A DNA stretch of 64,000 nucleotides, taken from contig JADFUC010002183.1 in assembly GCA_019722365.1 (NCBI GenBank), forward strand, positions 186,001-250,000, in the 5' to 3' direction. Positions 25,127 to 37,480 of the stretch are shown here, piece by piece; the stretch's first letter is position 1, and each line of letters opens with the position of its first letter. This DNA comes from Lithospermum erythrorhizon (taxonomy: Eukaryota; Streptophyta; Magnoliopsida; Boraginales; Boraginaceae). The notes beneath the pieces were generated by a model. The model was not told the DNA's origin, did not search any database, and saw nothing but the letters and a program-made list of their open reading frames with translations. Made by a program: the position numbers and the translations under genes.

Positions 25127-25288
25127 TATTATGGAAATATATATATTGTATTTGATTTATTATAATTCTATATGATTTAGTACTATGTTAGGAGATTATT
25201 TCCTAAACCAACACATCTCAAGATGTATATATACGTGTAACATCAATGGTTATTCAACAAGAAAATATATCAATTCATTATTTTCTTA
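25127..25288 (+). repeat. 3' LTR of copia 1
   Basis: 162 bp, beginning TATTATGGAAATATATATAT and ending TTATTTTCTTA. It is about 93% identical by eye to the 5' LTR. The terminal TG...CA is mutated at one or both ends. Confidence 0.88.
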
Positions 25289-25735
25289 GGTTAGTGAGTG
25301 TAGGAAAAGATGCGGTAAGAGGGTCTCCCAACCTCTTAATATTTTGATAACTGAAAGAAGGTGTTCTGATCAAATACCTAAAACCAATAAATAGATCAAG
25401 TGAGAGGTCAAGGCCAAGAAGAGAAGAGAGATTCATTGATGACCAATCAAGCTTGGAGGATTTCCTAGGCACTTGGGAATTACACTAAGAAGGTCTGGCA
25501 AGTGAAGAAATAACATGTTGCTATTTGAATGTGAGAAATGTCCAACAGAAGAATGGTTTTGGTTATGTCACTTCGATAGGTAAGTTGGTGACATTCAATA
25601 ATGTTTCTGGATTCGTAAGGACATTGAAGGTGGATTCAACTTCAGTGGGAGTTCGAGGATGATGAACTCAGAGATGATGTTGTAAGAGACTGATAGAGAA
25701 GACGGTATGTCAAAATATGTCTTTAAATGGGAGAT
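25289..25735. other. Unassigned spacer before a probable LTR
   Basis: Coding-like composition but no open frame of a family I recognise. Because it abuts a probable LTR after a GGGAGAT purine stretch (25729-25735), it may be the decayed 3' internal end of another LTR element. Confidence 0.3.
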
Positions 25736-26335
25736 TGTTGGATTGTGAAGCCATATGTTGAATTTCTTGATGTGTTGATTTTAACAGGAACTTGATTGCG
25801 TAGGGAGTTATAAGTCTTAGTACAAGTCCCGGTTCAACGTAAGTATGAAGATTCTGGTAATGATCGGGACCTACATAGGGTGTTGTAACCCCCGGTCCAA
25901 GTCCCGATATGGCACTGAATTAAGGCGGTTTTGAGGCTTTTAAGCCTAGTTTTCCTATTCCAATCAGGTTTAGGCTTAGGATCTTTTCTAGCCTATAAAT
26001 ATAAGTCTCTTAGGCTGATTATTTTGTGTGCTCAATTATTAGAATCATAGAAGATAAAGTCTTGAGAGAGATTTGTGAGACTTGTAATTAAAATTTTCAT
26101 AAATATCTAATTGAGATATCATAGACTATTGAATTAGCTTTCATATTGAGGGTGAACCATGATAAATTTTGTGTTGTTTTTCATTTTCTCTTTCTGGTTT
26201 TCATATTTAAATTAGTGTAGTATTATTGTTCCAGTTAGGGGATTATCATTATCCTGGACGGGAATACTAGATCTAGTATTATTAGAATAATTTTTGAATA
26301 CTTTGTGTTTAGTAACGATATAGGGATTCCTAACA
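25736..26335 (+). repeat. Probable 600-bp LTR of another retroelement
   Basis: The segment starts TGTTGGATTGTG and ends GGGATTCCTAACA, giving TGTT...AACA inverted ends. AAATGGGAGAT, a purine-rich tract, lies directly upstream. A TATA box CTATAAATATAAG is at 25993. A second copy is not in the window, so it is a 3' LTR of a truncated element or a solo LTR. The strand is inferred from the purine tract and the TATA box. Confidence 0.6.
25993..26005 (+). promoter_or_regulatory. TATA box in the probable LTR
   Basis: CTATAAATATAAG sits about 260 bp into the LTR, the usual place for the U3/R promoter. Confidence 0.45.
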
Positions 26336-28042
26336 AAAACTTGATGGTCAATTGTCAAGATACAATGCTAAGCAAGCAAATTGAACCTGAAGTCACCCGA
26401 TTAATTATACCGGAAATCACGAATCAGTCAACGATTTTCAGTATCTATTATTCTATTCTAATTATTTAAAAATGTAGTTGATCACCTAATCCATATCCAT
26501 GCATAAACATTGCAACATTATTTAGTAGAAAGAAAATGATAAATCAGTCAATAACATGACAACAGGAAATAATTTGTTACAAGACAGGATATCATCAAAA
26601 TGTCTGCAACTAATGAGAGATATATACTCTGCTTGTATTGCATTAGTACCTAATTTTTTTTCATCACACTTAAAATCATTATTTTATTTTTAAAAGGTTA
26701 GCTTTTTATGTATGTACTTTAACAGTTTTCTCATTATTCACTCAAAATATAAAAATCGTATATTTCAATATTTTCATTAATGCAGAAAAAATTGGGGTGT
26801 GAGTAAATTTTTTTAGGGGTTCAAGTTATTTTAATGGAGCTGAAAAAGTATAATTTTATCCATTTTTAGTTTTTTCATCTATTATTATTGCTTTTAGGGG
26901 AGTTGATGCACATGCTCTCAATCGTACTATACATTTCATAGGGCGTATTAATAATTCATAGATAGTTGAATACCTTAAAGCATATATTTAAAACTAGATC
27001 GAAATATTCAACGAAAGAATTTATTGCATATGGTATGTTGATATAGAGCAAGTAAAGGAAGGGCTAACAAAGGAAAGGAATCGAAACTAAATTTCTAGAC
27101 GATGGTGATTTTTTTCCAATTTTGGTTCTTGTTTCGTGGAAGTGTAAGTTTACATGTCCAGTGTGAAATTGAAGTATAGGGTCACAAGGAATACAATTTA
27201 ATAAGTTAAAAGGCAGAGGATATCAACTTTAAATTATTTTGATGATTATATATCATATTATCGTGATTGTAAAAATAACCTGTTCTAGTTAATTTGGGAC
27301 GAAGAATATATACCAATGAACCTTTATTTGGTTAAGAAAGTGCCAACTAATATTGAGTGTTTAGGAAATTCAATGGACTACTGTATTATGACCTCTCAAC
27401 TTATTATTATGCTTATTATGTCATAAGCATAGTTGTAATAGCTGTATATAGCGATGTAATTGCGTGCGATAGTGTAACATTACACAACATCGGTGTGAAT
27501 AGCATTAAATAAAAATGCGATAATGGATTTTTGGAATTTCACCGTTAAACGCTATTCACAATTATAATGATAAGGAAAATATTTCTAAAAATATTTTCTC
27601 CAACTATTGTTTTCCTTAAAAGAATGTCATATATATTCTATATGTAAATAATAATAAACAAGGTTTGCATATACCCCTTTGCATTAATAAGCGTTTGATG
27701 TAGCCATATCATGCATTCATGCAGAGTTTTTATTTAGGTTGTCAACATGTTTTTGAGCTAGCTAGCTTTATTTTACGCACATGAGACTGGCTATTGTTAT
27801 ATTGAGTTGGTAAAGGGCAGATTCTTCAAAATTTTATTTTTCCATAATATTCGAGCCCCACGCGTTAGTAGTTTATCCACAATAGTAAAATCTCTAACTA
27901 CTCCATTCTCTCTATATATCATCTATTGGGACCTCCTATTGCAGAAGTGCGTGGAACGAAGTATTTTAGAATATAATAATATACTCCTAAAAAACTTCAT
28001 TTATATCTCCTCCTACTTTATCATCTCCATTTCAATTCAAGA
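26336..28042. other. Intergenic and CYSTM promoter region
   Basis: AT-rich sequence with one MITE candidate (27431-27563, separate entry). The last few hundred bases before 28043 should hold the CYSTM gene promoter and 5' UTR. Apparent open frames here have no family signature. Confidence 0.45.
27431..27563. mobile_element. Candidate hAT-type MITE
   Basis: A 133-bp segment has imperfect inverted ends, AGTTGTAATAGC at the left and AATTGTGAATAGC read inverted at the right. The flanking octamers ATAAGCAT and ATAATGAT match 6/8. Non-coding. Size, ends and an 8-bp duplication fit a hAT-derived MITE, but the evidence is modest. Confidence 0.45.
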
Positions 28043-29752
28043 ATGAGTAGCCAAAACCAATCCCAAGGTTCTCTTTCTCATTCTTTTCATAATGATTATG
28101 ATTTCAATTACGTGTTTGTTTTCGTTATCATATTCATGTAATGACCGATCTTAATCAAATATTAGGAAAAATTTGAAATTATTAAACTAAGTTCAACAAA
28201 AAAGTTCTAGTTGTGGGAACAAGGAATTATTACTATATTTTGTATAAATAAAATAATTATTATATGAAATTTTTTTTTTACTTTTTACTTGATCATATAG
28301 GATTTTAAAATAATTTCATTTTGATATTTTTACTTTTATCCTTAAATAATTATACTTTTATTTTCATGATCAATTAATTTTTTTTATAAAATAATTTTTA
28401 TTAATAAAGTAATGATCAAGTAAATTAAAATGAAAAAAAGTATTATATTTAATTTTTCAAACTTGAAGGGTGTATGTCATTATTCTTTGATCAGTCTCTT
28501 TTAAGCTTTGCCACTGTAATCATAGATGTTTTTCGATTTTACTTATGATTGGTTATGTTTGTGTACATTCCGGCAGGAATAACTGGTAGTTCCGTTGAGC
28601 TGCCGCCACACGGTGGTAGCAACATGGCTACACCACCACCACCGCCGGTCGGCTATCCTATGAAGGATGGTCAACAACCAGACAATCCACAAAACAACTC
28701 AACAACTCAGTCAAGGGGCGACGGTTTCTGGAAGGGATGGTATGAGTTTAGACGTACTTCATCCTCTTGTTATTGTTATGCTCCCAACATGCTAAAAGAA
28801 TAGTTTAATGTTTGATTGTGAATTGTCATCAAAACCATCATCGTTGTAGTTTTAATTGTCAAACATAGATTTCAGTTTTTCATGTTAATAATAAAATATA
28901 TAAAAAATATTAGTATAGAATATGATGTTTTATCTATCTTAGTTATATGTGCGCGTCTTTATGCGTGTAAATTATTTTATTATTTTATAATAAATTATAA
29001 TGAAAAAAAAATAAATTTTTTAAAAAAAACCTAAAAGAAATAAGATGAAAAGTTATAGCAGAAGAAAATAAAGATGAAGATATTTAACTTTTTTTATTTT
29101 AACTTGTTGATAATTAAATTATTCATTGATAGATAATATTTATAGTAGTAGTTTGTAATTTATCTTGTTAGCGGTTATACCATGAAAAGTTATGAAAATT
29201 AAAGTAAAAAAAATTTATCAGAGGGTAAAACAAGAAATATATTAATTTGGCTTCATTTTGTAACCGTCAATACACCCCTTACGTATATATAGTATAAGTA
29301 TATATATAACATATACAGAGTATATCTGAATTTAAATAAAATTTAAAAAGTAAATTATCAAAATTTGAAATAAGATAATTTTCTGAAATATTGTACAATT
29401 TAAATTTTGATGGTTGACTTTTTTTTTAATTCAAATAACTTATATATGTCATAATATTTGATGAAATATATCATATGCTAGTATTTTAAATGTATTTTAT
29501 TATAAATTTGATTCAAATTAATATAATAAATTGAATTTAAATCAAAGTTATATTTATTAGTTAAAGAATTATTTATTCTAAATTTCATTTTTATCTATAA
29601 GAATTATTAATTTTGATAATTAAAAATACTAAATATTTTTTTTATGTGAAAGAAAGTAAAACTCATCCAAGTTATTGATAATAATTGAGGTTTTGATGAT
29701 ATGCAGTTGTGCCGCCTTGTGTTGCTGTTGTGTCTTGGACGCGTGTTTCTGA
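28043..29752 (+). CDS. CYSTM-domain membrane peptide (77 aa)
   Basis: CYSTM peptides are short tail-anchored plasma-membrane proteins linked to stress tolerance. Three exons: 28043-28067 (25 nt, MSSQNQSQ), 28577-28739 (163 nt) and 29707-29752 (46 nt). They total 234 nt, 77 residues plus stop. The middle exon encodes a Pro/Gly-rich segment with TPPPPPVGYPMKDG and ends in GDGFWKG. The last exon completes the cysteine-rich transmembrane tail CCAALCCCCVLDACF. The split Cys codon (TG|T) at the second junction keeps the frame. This domain is normally encoded across such a junction. Without splicing, exon 2 would read into the intron and lose the cysteine tail. Family is clear; the individual role is unknown. 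Confidence 0.9.
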
Positions 29753-30004
29753 TGAGGATCATCAACTTCTATTGTTCTTTTCACTCAATTATTCGTTTTC
29801 ATTAGATCTGATTGCAAACTTACTTTTATGTTTAATTGTCTCCTTTTCTTTTTTATTATAATTATATTCCATTCCATGTATTATTATTTCAATGTAACTT
29901 TTCTAGCAATTACTTTTTCTTTTATTCTCTTTATTATGAGGGTGTACTTCAATTATTTGATGACATTTCAATATTCTATCTTCATGTGCATGCGTGATGC
30001 ATAT
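29753..30004. other. CYSTM 3' UTR and flank
   Basis: T-rich sequence after the stop codon, likely holding the 3' UTR. It ends at the CACTA terminus. Confidence 0.5.
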
Positions 30005-30285
30005 CACTACAACAAGAAAACAGTGTAAATGTGAGTCCGCAGTCGATGTCATGTACTGATGCAGAGGCCTCCACAGCATCGGTCAGGCGTCGGTGCCCAA
30101 TACAGAAATTAATGCAGCGCAGGTTTCTCTTGATATTACAGAAATCAGAGTGCAAATGTGCACAAACAAGCGCACAATGCATTATAACTTGCCTGACATT
30201 AAACATTAACACAAACATAAACATTAACACAATACAAACATAACAACAACATAAACATTAAAATTAAATTTATTCAAAATTAAAA

Positions 30286-30515
30286 TTACCTCTTTGAATT
30301 TTCCTATAATAAACATAAAAACAAAATTAGAGACAAATTATAACAAAACGAAATAGATTAAACAATAATAATAAAAAATGAAATGTATATTATGAGACAA
30401 TGATAATAATTACCTCTTTGAATTTCCCTACAAATTAAACAAAATAAGAGGTTAAATATAATGATAGATTAAACATAAAAATAAAATTAGAGACAAATTA
30501 CAATAAAACGAAAGT
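30286..30515. repeat. Degenerate tandem repeats at the CACTA left arm
   Basis: The words ATTACCTCTTTGAATTTTCC and AAAATTAGAGACAAATTA recur two or more times with AT-rich linkers. A third ACTCTTTGAATTAAAC lies near 30613. They fit subterminal repeats of a CACTA element. Confidence 0.6.
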
Positions 30516-31194
30516 AAGATTCTTGATAATAATAAAAAGAAAAATTTATATTATTAAACAAAATTATAACAAAACAATTATAATAAAAAACGGAATCTAT
30601 ATTATCATAATTACTCTTTGAATTAAACAAAATTGAAGTGTTAGAGTTTAGAAATGTATTAAAGTGTGAAATGTAAATTTAGAAGTGTTGCATCTTAGAA
30701 AAAATAAACGTCTCTGGCGGAACCGGCGCCGCCCCGACACATTGAAAATAAAATATTTGAGTTTCCGCATTTTAGAAGTTAGCGGGAAACTTGAAATTAC
30801 AAAACCCGGCCTTATTGAAGCGGCTTGACCCGACATATTCTGCGCAAATGTAATTATAAACCGGCCTTAAGCGAACCGTCGCGATGCTAACAACGGTGCA
30901 TCGGTAAAGGCTGTATAGATTTTACCTTCTCGCAACACCTCTTGTCGTACAAAACAAAAACATCCAAATACAACGTTGGAAACACAACAAACGAAACAAC
31001 TGCTACATTTTGCAACATTATCACGAGGATTTAATACAAACTTGTTATTGATTACATAGAAAAACTTGAAAATAAAATATTGGACTCTAATTGTCTTCAG
31101 AATTAAATGCATGTTCCCAATAGCCTTAAATAAATGCGTGTTATCCGGATAATTAAGACTCGTATCGAAGCTTGTCGTTATCGTTGTGTCGGAT

Positions 31195-31885
31195 GGTGTT
31201 GTTGATTGGACGGGCGATCCGAGAACGATCCGGTCGACCAGTCGAAAAATCCAACGAAAATGGACGGATCGGTCCGGATCCCAACCGTCGATCCGTTATC
31301 CGAGCGGATCCGGACCCGATACCGAAATCGGATCAGGACGGTGACCCCGAAACCGGATCGGATCCGATGAATTAATATATAAAAAAAAATGTATATTTGA
31401 TTTTTTTTTTTAAATTGAAAATATGTTTGATTCTTTGCTTTAATTAGTTTAATTAAATTGTAAATGTGTTTGATTTTGTGTGTGTTCGATTCTGAATCGT
31501 TATTTTATTTTGTGTTATTAATTTATTATTTCGAATTGTTATTTTGTGTATTTTCAAATTTTTTGTATTAGGTTTAATTATTTTTTGTATTTTTGAATTG
31601 TTAAATGTGTTTTTAATTAGTTTATTTTCATTTTTGTATTTTAGATTATTAAATATGTTTTTATTAGTTTATTTCATTTATTTTTGTATTTTCGGATATC
31701 GGATCGAGTTTCGGATATCGGATCGGAGTTCGGATATCGATACTATCGGACGGACGGTTCGGATAAACGATAACGGACAGTTTTGAACGGTAGTCGGTCC
31801 GAATCTTTAGCCAGGTAGTTTTGGTCGGTTTCGGATGGACGAAGCGAACTAGTCGATTCGGATCGTGAAAATCGTCCGAACGGAC
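31195..31885. repeat. GGATCGG-rich arms around an AT-rich core
   Basis: The left arm (31195-31370) and right arm (31693-31885) are packed with GGATCGG, CGGATATCGG and CGATCC words. The middle is AT-rich. Words of one arm occur inverted in the other, as in non-autonomous hAT-like elements with repetitive ends. No exact terminus or target duplication could be fixed. Confidence 0.5.
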
Positions 31886-31899
31886 TAATGCTGACATTA

Positions 31900-33530
31900 G
31901 TCCCAAATGCATCCTCATCGTCTTCTTGATAAAAACCCTAAGACTGATGTCGGCCGGCGTTTGATGGTTACAAGAACCGGCGGAGGTTGTTCTTTCTTCT
32001 TGAAAAGATCTTGAGTATTTAAAAGCCGATACGTCAATATTTTGCATATGAGTCCAATCAGCTCGGCTTCTAGCATTCATTTCATTGCAACACGCCCCTT
32101 TAACATGCTCTATGCGAGGCACGTAATGAAGATAGTATACTTGTTGTGCATGCGATGCTAGGATAAAATGATCATCTTTAGAAGCTCTGCTTTTGTATTT
32201 GATTTGAACCATTCCATTTCGCGAATGCACCTGCATCCAGTTGCTAGTGTCAAACTAGTAACACTTGAAGAGTACAACTTTGTCACGTATGTAGCCGTAC
32301 GACAATTCTCAAATCTCCTCTATGATCCCATAATAATCAACATGATCATCATCTTACATTAGCGGGAACATTTGGCCGAAACTCTCTATTATCGTGCTCT
32401 TGTTACCGTCGCTTTTTGTCACAATGTCGAAGTAGTAGCCATTGGCGTAATAACCCTTGTATCGTTTAATTTACGAAGCGGACCACTTTTAAAGTGTCAC
32501 AGTCTTGTTGTCTCCATATTATTGAATATGGTTTGAAACCATGTATTTTGCTTTCGATGTCGTAATTTATCATTCGCTTAAATCGGCTTCAGTGCAATTC
32601 TTCAAGCAAATCATGATACATCTGCGACATAAGTTATTTGTTTAGTTAACTATTATAATTATATACAAATTCATTTATTTGAACATTAAATATAAACTTA
32701 CTGGAAGTATTCACATTACTTGAGCGTGTTGCCTGAGTATACCACGTAGGTGTTATGATATTCTTTGCGATCCATGATATCGATGTTTCTCTGGTACCGC
32801 CTGCGTAGCGAAACAACGACAAAGTAGTTGAATCTTTGGTTCGTTTGGTACATCGTACCTCGGGGCGATTTAAGTCGGTTTGATTCTTCCTCGAGAACAT
32901 TGAGCAGAAGTTTAAAACCTCTTCCTTTGACGGAAATACGCTGCATATTGACCCTTGAACCGCATTGCCTTTTCTTACCATTTTTCTTGATCCCGCAGAA
33001 ATATCTAAAAGCGTTTATAAGATTAGTTAAATAATTAAATATATAAAGCAATATTAAACATATATTAATAAAGTCAAATACTAAAACGAATACGTCCATC
33101 TATCTTCTGCGGGACCTCCGTTCGATCTTCGTAAGGCAAATGTATTGGTAGGTGCTCCGTCGCATCAAAGAATGTTGGTGGAAATATGTCTCCATCTTAC
33201 AAATTATCTTAACAATATTGCATGACTCCTCCATGGCGTTTACATTAAAGTTATTCTTTGAAATGTCGCGAAAGAAAAACACCGGCTCGTTAAGGTTTCC
33301 ATGCTCGTCGGACGAGGACATGGCCAGTGCTTCTGAGGGAAGTAATTCTGCGCTAATAATATGCCATATCGTGACTTGTCGATCCGTTGAAGTTCACATT
33401 TCGTGCCACGTCTCACAATGTTTAGGCGTATCCATCGTGTAATTTCAAACTGACCTAACCATTCTTTGAACTCTTTTCTGTTGTGATGTGCTTGGGTGTA
33501 TCTGAGCTTTTGGTTCTCTCTTTTCAAATC
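31900..33530 (-). pseudogene. CACTA TNP2-type transposase C-terminal part, degenerate
   Basis: Minus-strand fragments in several frames. 33100-33250 gives NIVKIICKMETYFHQHS, resembling the CELEMIFPPSFFD block of DUF4218. 31900-32236 gives the block KDDHFILASHAQQVYYL, the DUF4216 signature. The order DUF4218 then DUF4216 is that of plant TNP2 transposases. The catalytic N-terminal part is not readable. Stops and frameshifts abound, so it is inactive. Confidence 0.75.
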
Positions 33531-34118
33531 CTACGTCCTGCGTATGTGTAGTTGTGGCCGTATACAATGAGTCACAAGAGGTCAATCCTTGCCCGTTCAT
33601 TGTCTTTTGTTTTTCCTGGAACATCCACTATAGTGTGTATTCCGTTTTTCACCATTTGTTCTTCTCACATTGCATGAAGTCGATGTTAATGTCGATTTGT
33701 TTGTCGGCCCGATGCTGAATCCTAGAATATACTCTTAGCAGTTGTGCTCAAATATTATACCCGGACTGTTCCTAAATTAATCCAAAAATGATCTTGGACA
33801 TTTTTCCTAAAGACAACATTATGTTAAAATTATACTTATTGTATCTCAAATTTAATTTTAGGATTTTGAATAGGGATGAATCGATTAAAGTCATAATTGA
33901 ATTATTCAATTGGTAACAATTATTACCATAATTAACATAATTGAAATATCACAATTAACATAATTGAAAGACCACAATTAACATAATTGAAAAATATAAT
34001 TGAAATCCATAATTGAAATACAAACCTTAAAGCTTAGTGGATTCGGAGTTCAAGCGAGGGAAGTGCTTTTTAATTTTTGAAATTTTGAGGTTATGGTGAA
34101 ATTTCGACTTTATAAAGA

Positions 34119-34960
34119 TAATTAGATGCGTCGGTATCTTTATCACCGGCCTTAGTAAATAATTAATAAATTAATAAATATCATTTTTATTCAACATATA
34201 ATAAATATCATTTTTGGTAATTATAATTGTAAATTAATTATTATTATATATAATAAAATGTTGATTATTCATGATCGATAATACTTTCATCTGATCTATT
34301 ATATATAAAGAGGTCTACGTTCTTATTCAATCGGCGGCTATAATTGTATATAATCAATTATTATAAGCGGTGTATTATAGTTCATAAATAATCTATTATA
34401 CTTGATTCTGGCATCATTAAAAGGGAATAAATGCTTATTTTTTTTTATTTACGTCCGTTCTTTAAACCGTTGCTAGTAATAACCACGGCCAACCGATACC
34501 GTAACCTAAAAGTCAAAAAATGACTTTTAATTTATATTTAATTATTCCACGTATAAAATGGCACTTTTAGATAATTATAATTATAAATTAATTATTACAA
34601 ACACTTAAGATAAAAAATATTATAAAATATTCATGATCGATAATACTCACACGATATATGATATATATAAAGCCTCGAGTTACAATTCAGTTTACGATCA
34701 TGAAGAAAAATGGTTAGAACTATTGGGGATTATAATGTTTAATACATGATACAATGATTATTGTACATATTACTTTATTATATAATTTATAAACTCATTT
34801 AAAAATAAAAAAAATCCAATTTTGAGAGTACCCGGCCAACCGGCCCGCGTAGTCGCGAAACCGACTCCTTTGCGACACCAAAGATAATAACATAAGTAAA
34901 ATTCCGGCCGCCCCACCGTATGCCGACACGATATATCGCGCGGATACAAAAATAGAGTTT
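34119..34960. repeat. Duplicated block and CACTA-like GC words
   Basis: Two diverged copies (34219-34330 and 34573-34690) share AATTATAATT, AATTAATTATTA, TTCATGATCGATAATAC and TATATATAAAG in the same order. GCGTCGGTATC with CACCGGCC (34129) and CCGGCCAACCGGCCC (34831) flank them. No coding content. Confidence 0.6.
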
Positions 34961-35129
34961 ATTTGCTTTGCCCTTCTACAATTTTATGGTTTTATTGGTT
35001 TAACAATAAACAACACAACAAAATATCAACATACTATGAAGATTCATAAAACAACTAATATTCATAAAACCATTATCCATGACAATATTCAAAACAACTA
35101 ATATAAATAAAAAGTATCAACAAAAACAA

Positions 35130-36560
35130 CTAAATGTTCAAAGCATAAACAACTAAGGCTGGGTAGGGGCTGGGTGGGGGGCTGAGTATTGACATGGGGA
35201 GGAGGATCTTTAACCTCCCTAAGATGCAGACGTGATGCTCGGCGCCATGTCCCCATTTGCATCGAGGCCCGATAGGCTTTATGTGACTCACACTACGGGC
35301 TGGGCCGGGACTAAATAAGTAGGCCACAAATGCAGCGGTGGGCTGCGCTTCCCCGCGTAAATTTGGGCGTTCATTAAATTGGCCAGCCCCAGTCGCCCGG
35401 CCACCATTTCCTCCTGCTTTCTTTGCTGGCCTTGTTCTTGCCGCCTCGCTGCCTTATTTTGTCGTACGTAGATCATGTATGACTACTTGAATTGGGCGTG
35501 CGTCTGAAAAGACCCGGCGTCCATCGACCGTGCAACAAATACGTATTACCGGCTCCTGGTATCCGGCCTTTCCCGATCCGCTCTTCTGCGGCTCGGTGCG
35601 TCCTGATGTCATGCTTGTCGCCTTCTTATTAGAGCAAGAAAGAATATTCGATGCCAGAAAGTCTTCGATCATTCTCTCTCCTAAAACACAATTAAATACA
35701 TAGTTAAAAATGAAACGCCTGGTAAAATCAAGCTTAATAGTAAGCAGAACAATTAAACTTACATCCTCTTGCGTCTGGCTGAGGTCGGACCACTGCTCCC
35801 GAGACGGAATGCCTTGCCTGTTCCCGTCGGCCCGCCCCGCGAGAACTCATGCGGTGCAATACGGCGCATGGATATCGACCTCACGATCCTCCCCTGGCGC
35901 GTGTCGACATACTACTCCCCAATTTGCTAGGTCTTTAGATCCAATCGGAGCCGCGACGTCAGAGGAGCAATGTGGCGTCCTCGACACCGTTATCCGCCCG
36001 TAGCGTTAGCTTTTCCATTAAATCGTGAGGTCATACATCTTCTAGTTGTCGATGCTTGGATATGTAGCCCGTGCAATGGACCCTCCTACGATATTATATT
36101 GGTCCTGAAACAAATACAAAATCAAGTTAGTAAAGTACAATTCAAAATTATCGTTTAGCATTAAAATTAAACGGTATTAATGACGTACTTACCAAAAGAT
36201 TTATATTTTATCTGCACTTTGGTCCACATCAGAATAGTGTGGCCACAATGCTTCCACTCTTAGCTTAATTTATGCCTGAAGAATGCAGGACTCCGTACTT
36301 GATAATCTAACATAAACACACATTTATCATTAGATACAAATGATAAATATAAAATTAATAAAACAAACTTAATAAACAAGCGAACTTGCCCCGCACTTCC
36401 ATAGATTGTCGCGTCAACTTCCTATCCTCAGCGTCGAGGGACCTAGGGCGGCAGCGTCAGTACCCGACGGCTACTCTGCGGGATTGCGGTGGCGCCGTAT
36501 CCGATCCCGTGGCAGCAGCGTGCCATTACCCATTTCCATTCCGTCGAATCCGTATATATC
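35130..36560 (-). pseudogene. Possible second CACTA ORF (Transposase_24-like), degenerate
   Basis: GC-richer than its surroundings, with minus-strand stretches such as KSGSGKAGYQEPVIRICC, RQNKAARRQEQGQQRKQEEM and SREQWSDLSQTQED. The charged Gln/Arg-rich make-up resembles the TnpA/Transposase_24 products encoded beside TNP2. Frames are broken and identity is inferred mainly from context. Confidence 0.4.
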
Positions 36561-36849
36561 TTAAATGAAAGCGAAGAGAGATATGCGTCGTCGATCGGCG
36601 TTTGAGGGCAGTCTTGTCTCGATAGCGCCAGTTGTCCCGGTAAAGAGGCAGCGAAGTACTAGCGGATATAAATCACCGGATAGAGGATGGTAGGTTAGGT
36701 AGATCGGAGGGGGCCGATATTTCTCTCATAGTAAGGCCGGATGAAGCGCCTCGGCTTTCTTGTCAGCCCGCCGTATCTACTTTTACTCGATTCGATTAAC
36801 CTTTGACCTAGTCTTACCACTGCGAGGAGCCATAGAATGCTGCATTTCA

Positions 36850-37480
36850 AAGTTCAAACTCAATTAAAATTAAAAACTGACATCACCAATTCAAATCAAT
36901 TCAATTCAAATTCCAACTATAGCCAATTGATTCAACTAAATTCAATTCAATTCAAATCAATTCAATTCAACTACATTCAATTCAACTACATTCAATTCAA
37001 TTCCCAATTCGAGATCAACTAAATTGATTATTTCGATTCAATTCAATTGATTCATCTAAATTCAATTAAGCTACATTCATTTCAATTTAATTCAATTCAA
37101 ATCAAATAAATCCAATTCGATCTCTATTCAATTCAATTCAAATCAACTAGAATTAGGGTTCAACTACATTCGATTCAACTATGTTAATTCAAATCAACTA
37201 AATTGATTCAAAGCTGCAGTCGATTCAATTCGACTATATTGATTCAATTGATTCGGATCAACTAAATTCAAATTCAACTACATTCGATTCAATTCAAATA
37301 AAATCCAATTCGATCTCTATTTAATTTAATTCTAACTCAAATCAATTCAATCAAACGAATTCAATTAACAACAATTCAATCTATATTCAATTCAAGCCAA
37401 AATCAAATCCAATTCAATCTCTATTCAATTCAATTTCAATTCAATTCGATTTCAATTATATATACACAATTCAATTATCA
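36850..37480. repeat. TTCAATTCAA-type simple repeat field
   Basis: About 630 bp dominated by ATTCAATTCAA and CAACTAAATTCAA words with irregular spacing. No long fixed period is visible. The last part drifts into plain AT-rich sequence. Confidence 0.85.

Larger units (their letters stand above)
15854..25288 (+). mobile_element. Ty1/copia retrotransposon 1, decayed, with nested insertions
   Basis: Two matching LTRs of about 162 bp (net of insertions) border gag-pol remains in the order gag, protease, integrase, reverse transcriptase, RNase H; integrase before reverse transcriptase is the Ty1/copia order. A purine tract GAGGGGGAG abuts the 3' LTR. The two LTRs differ at roughly 10 of 150 aligned bases, which suggests insertion some millions of years ago. 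The 5' LTR holds a SINE and the gag start holds a hAT element, so the apparent length of 9.4 kb is really an element of about 4.7 kb plus insertions. Flanking 5-mers (AATTA and GGTTA) match only 3/5, so the target duplication is not clear. Confidence 0.88.
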
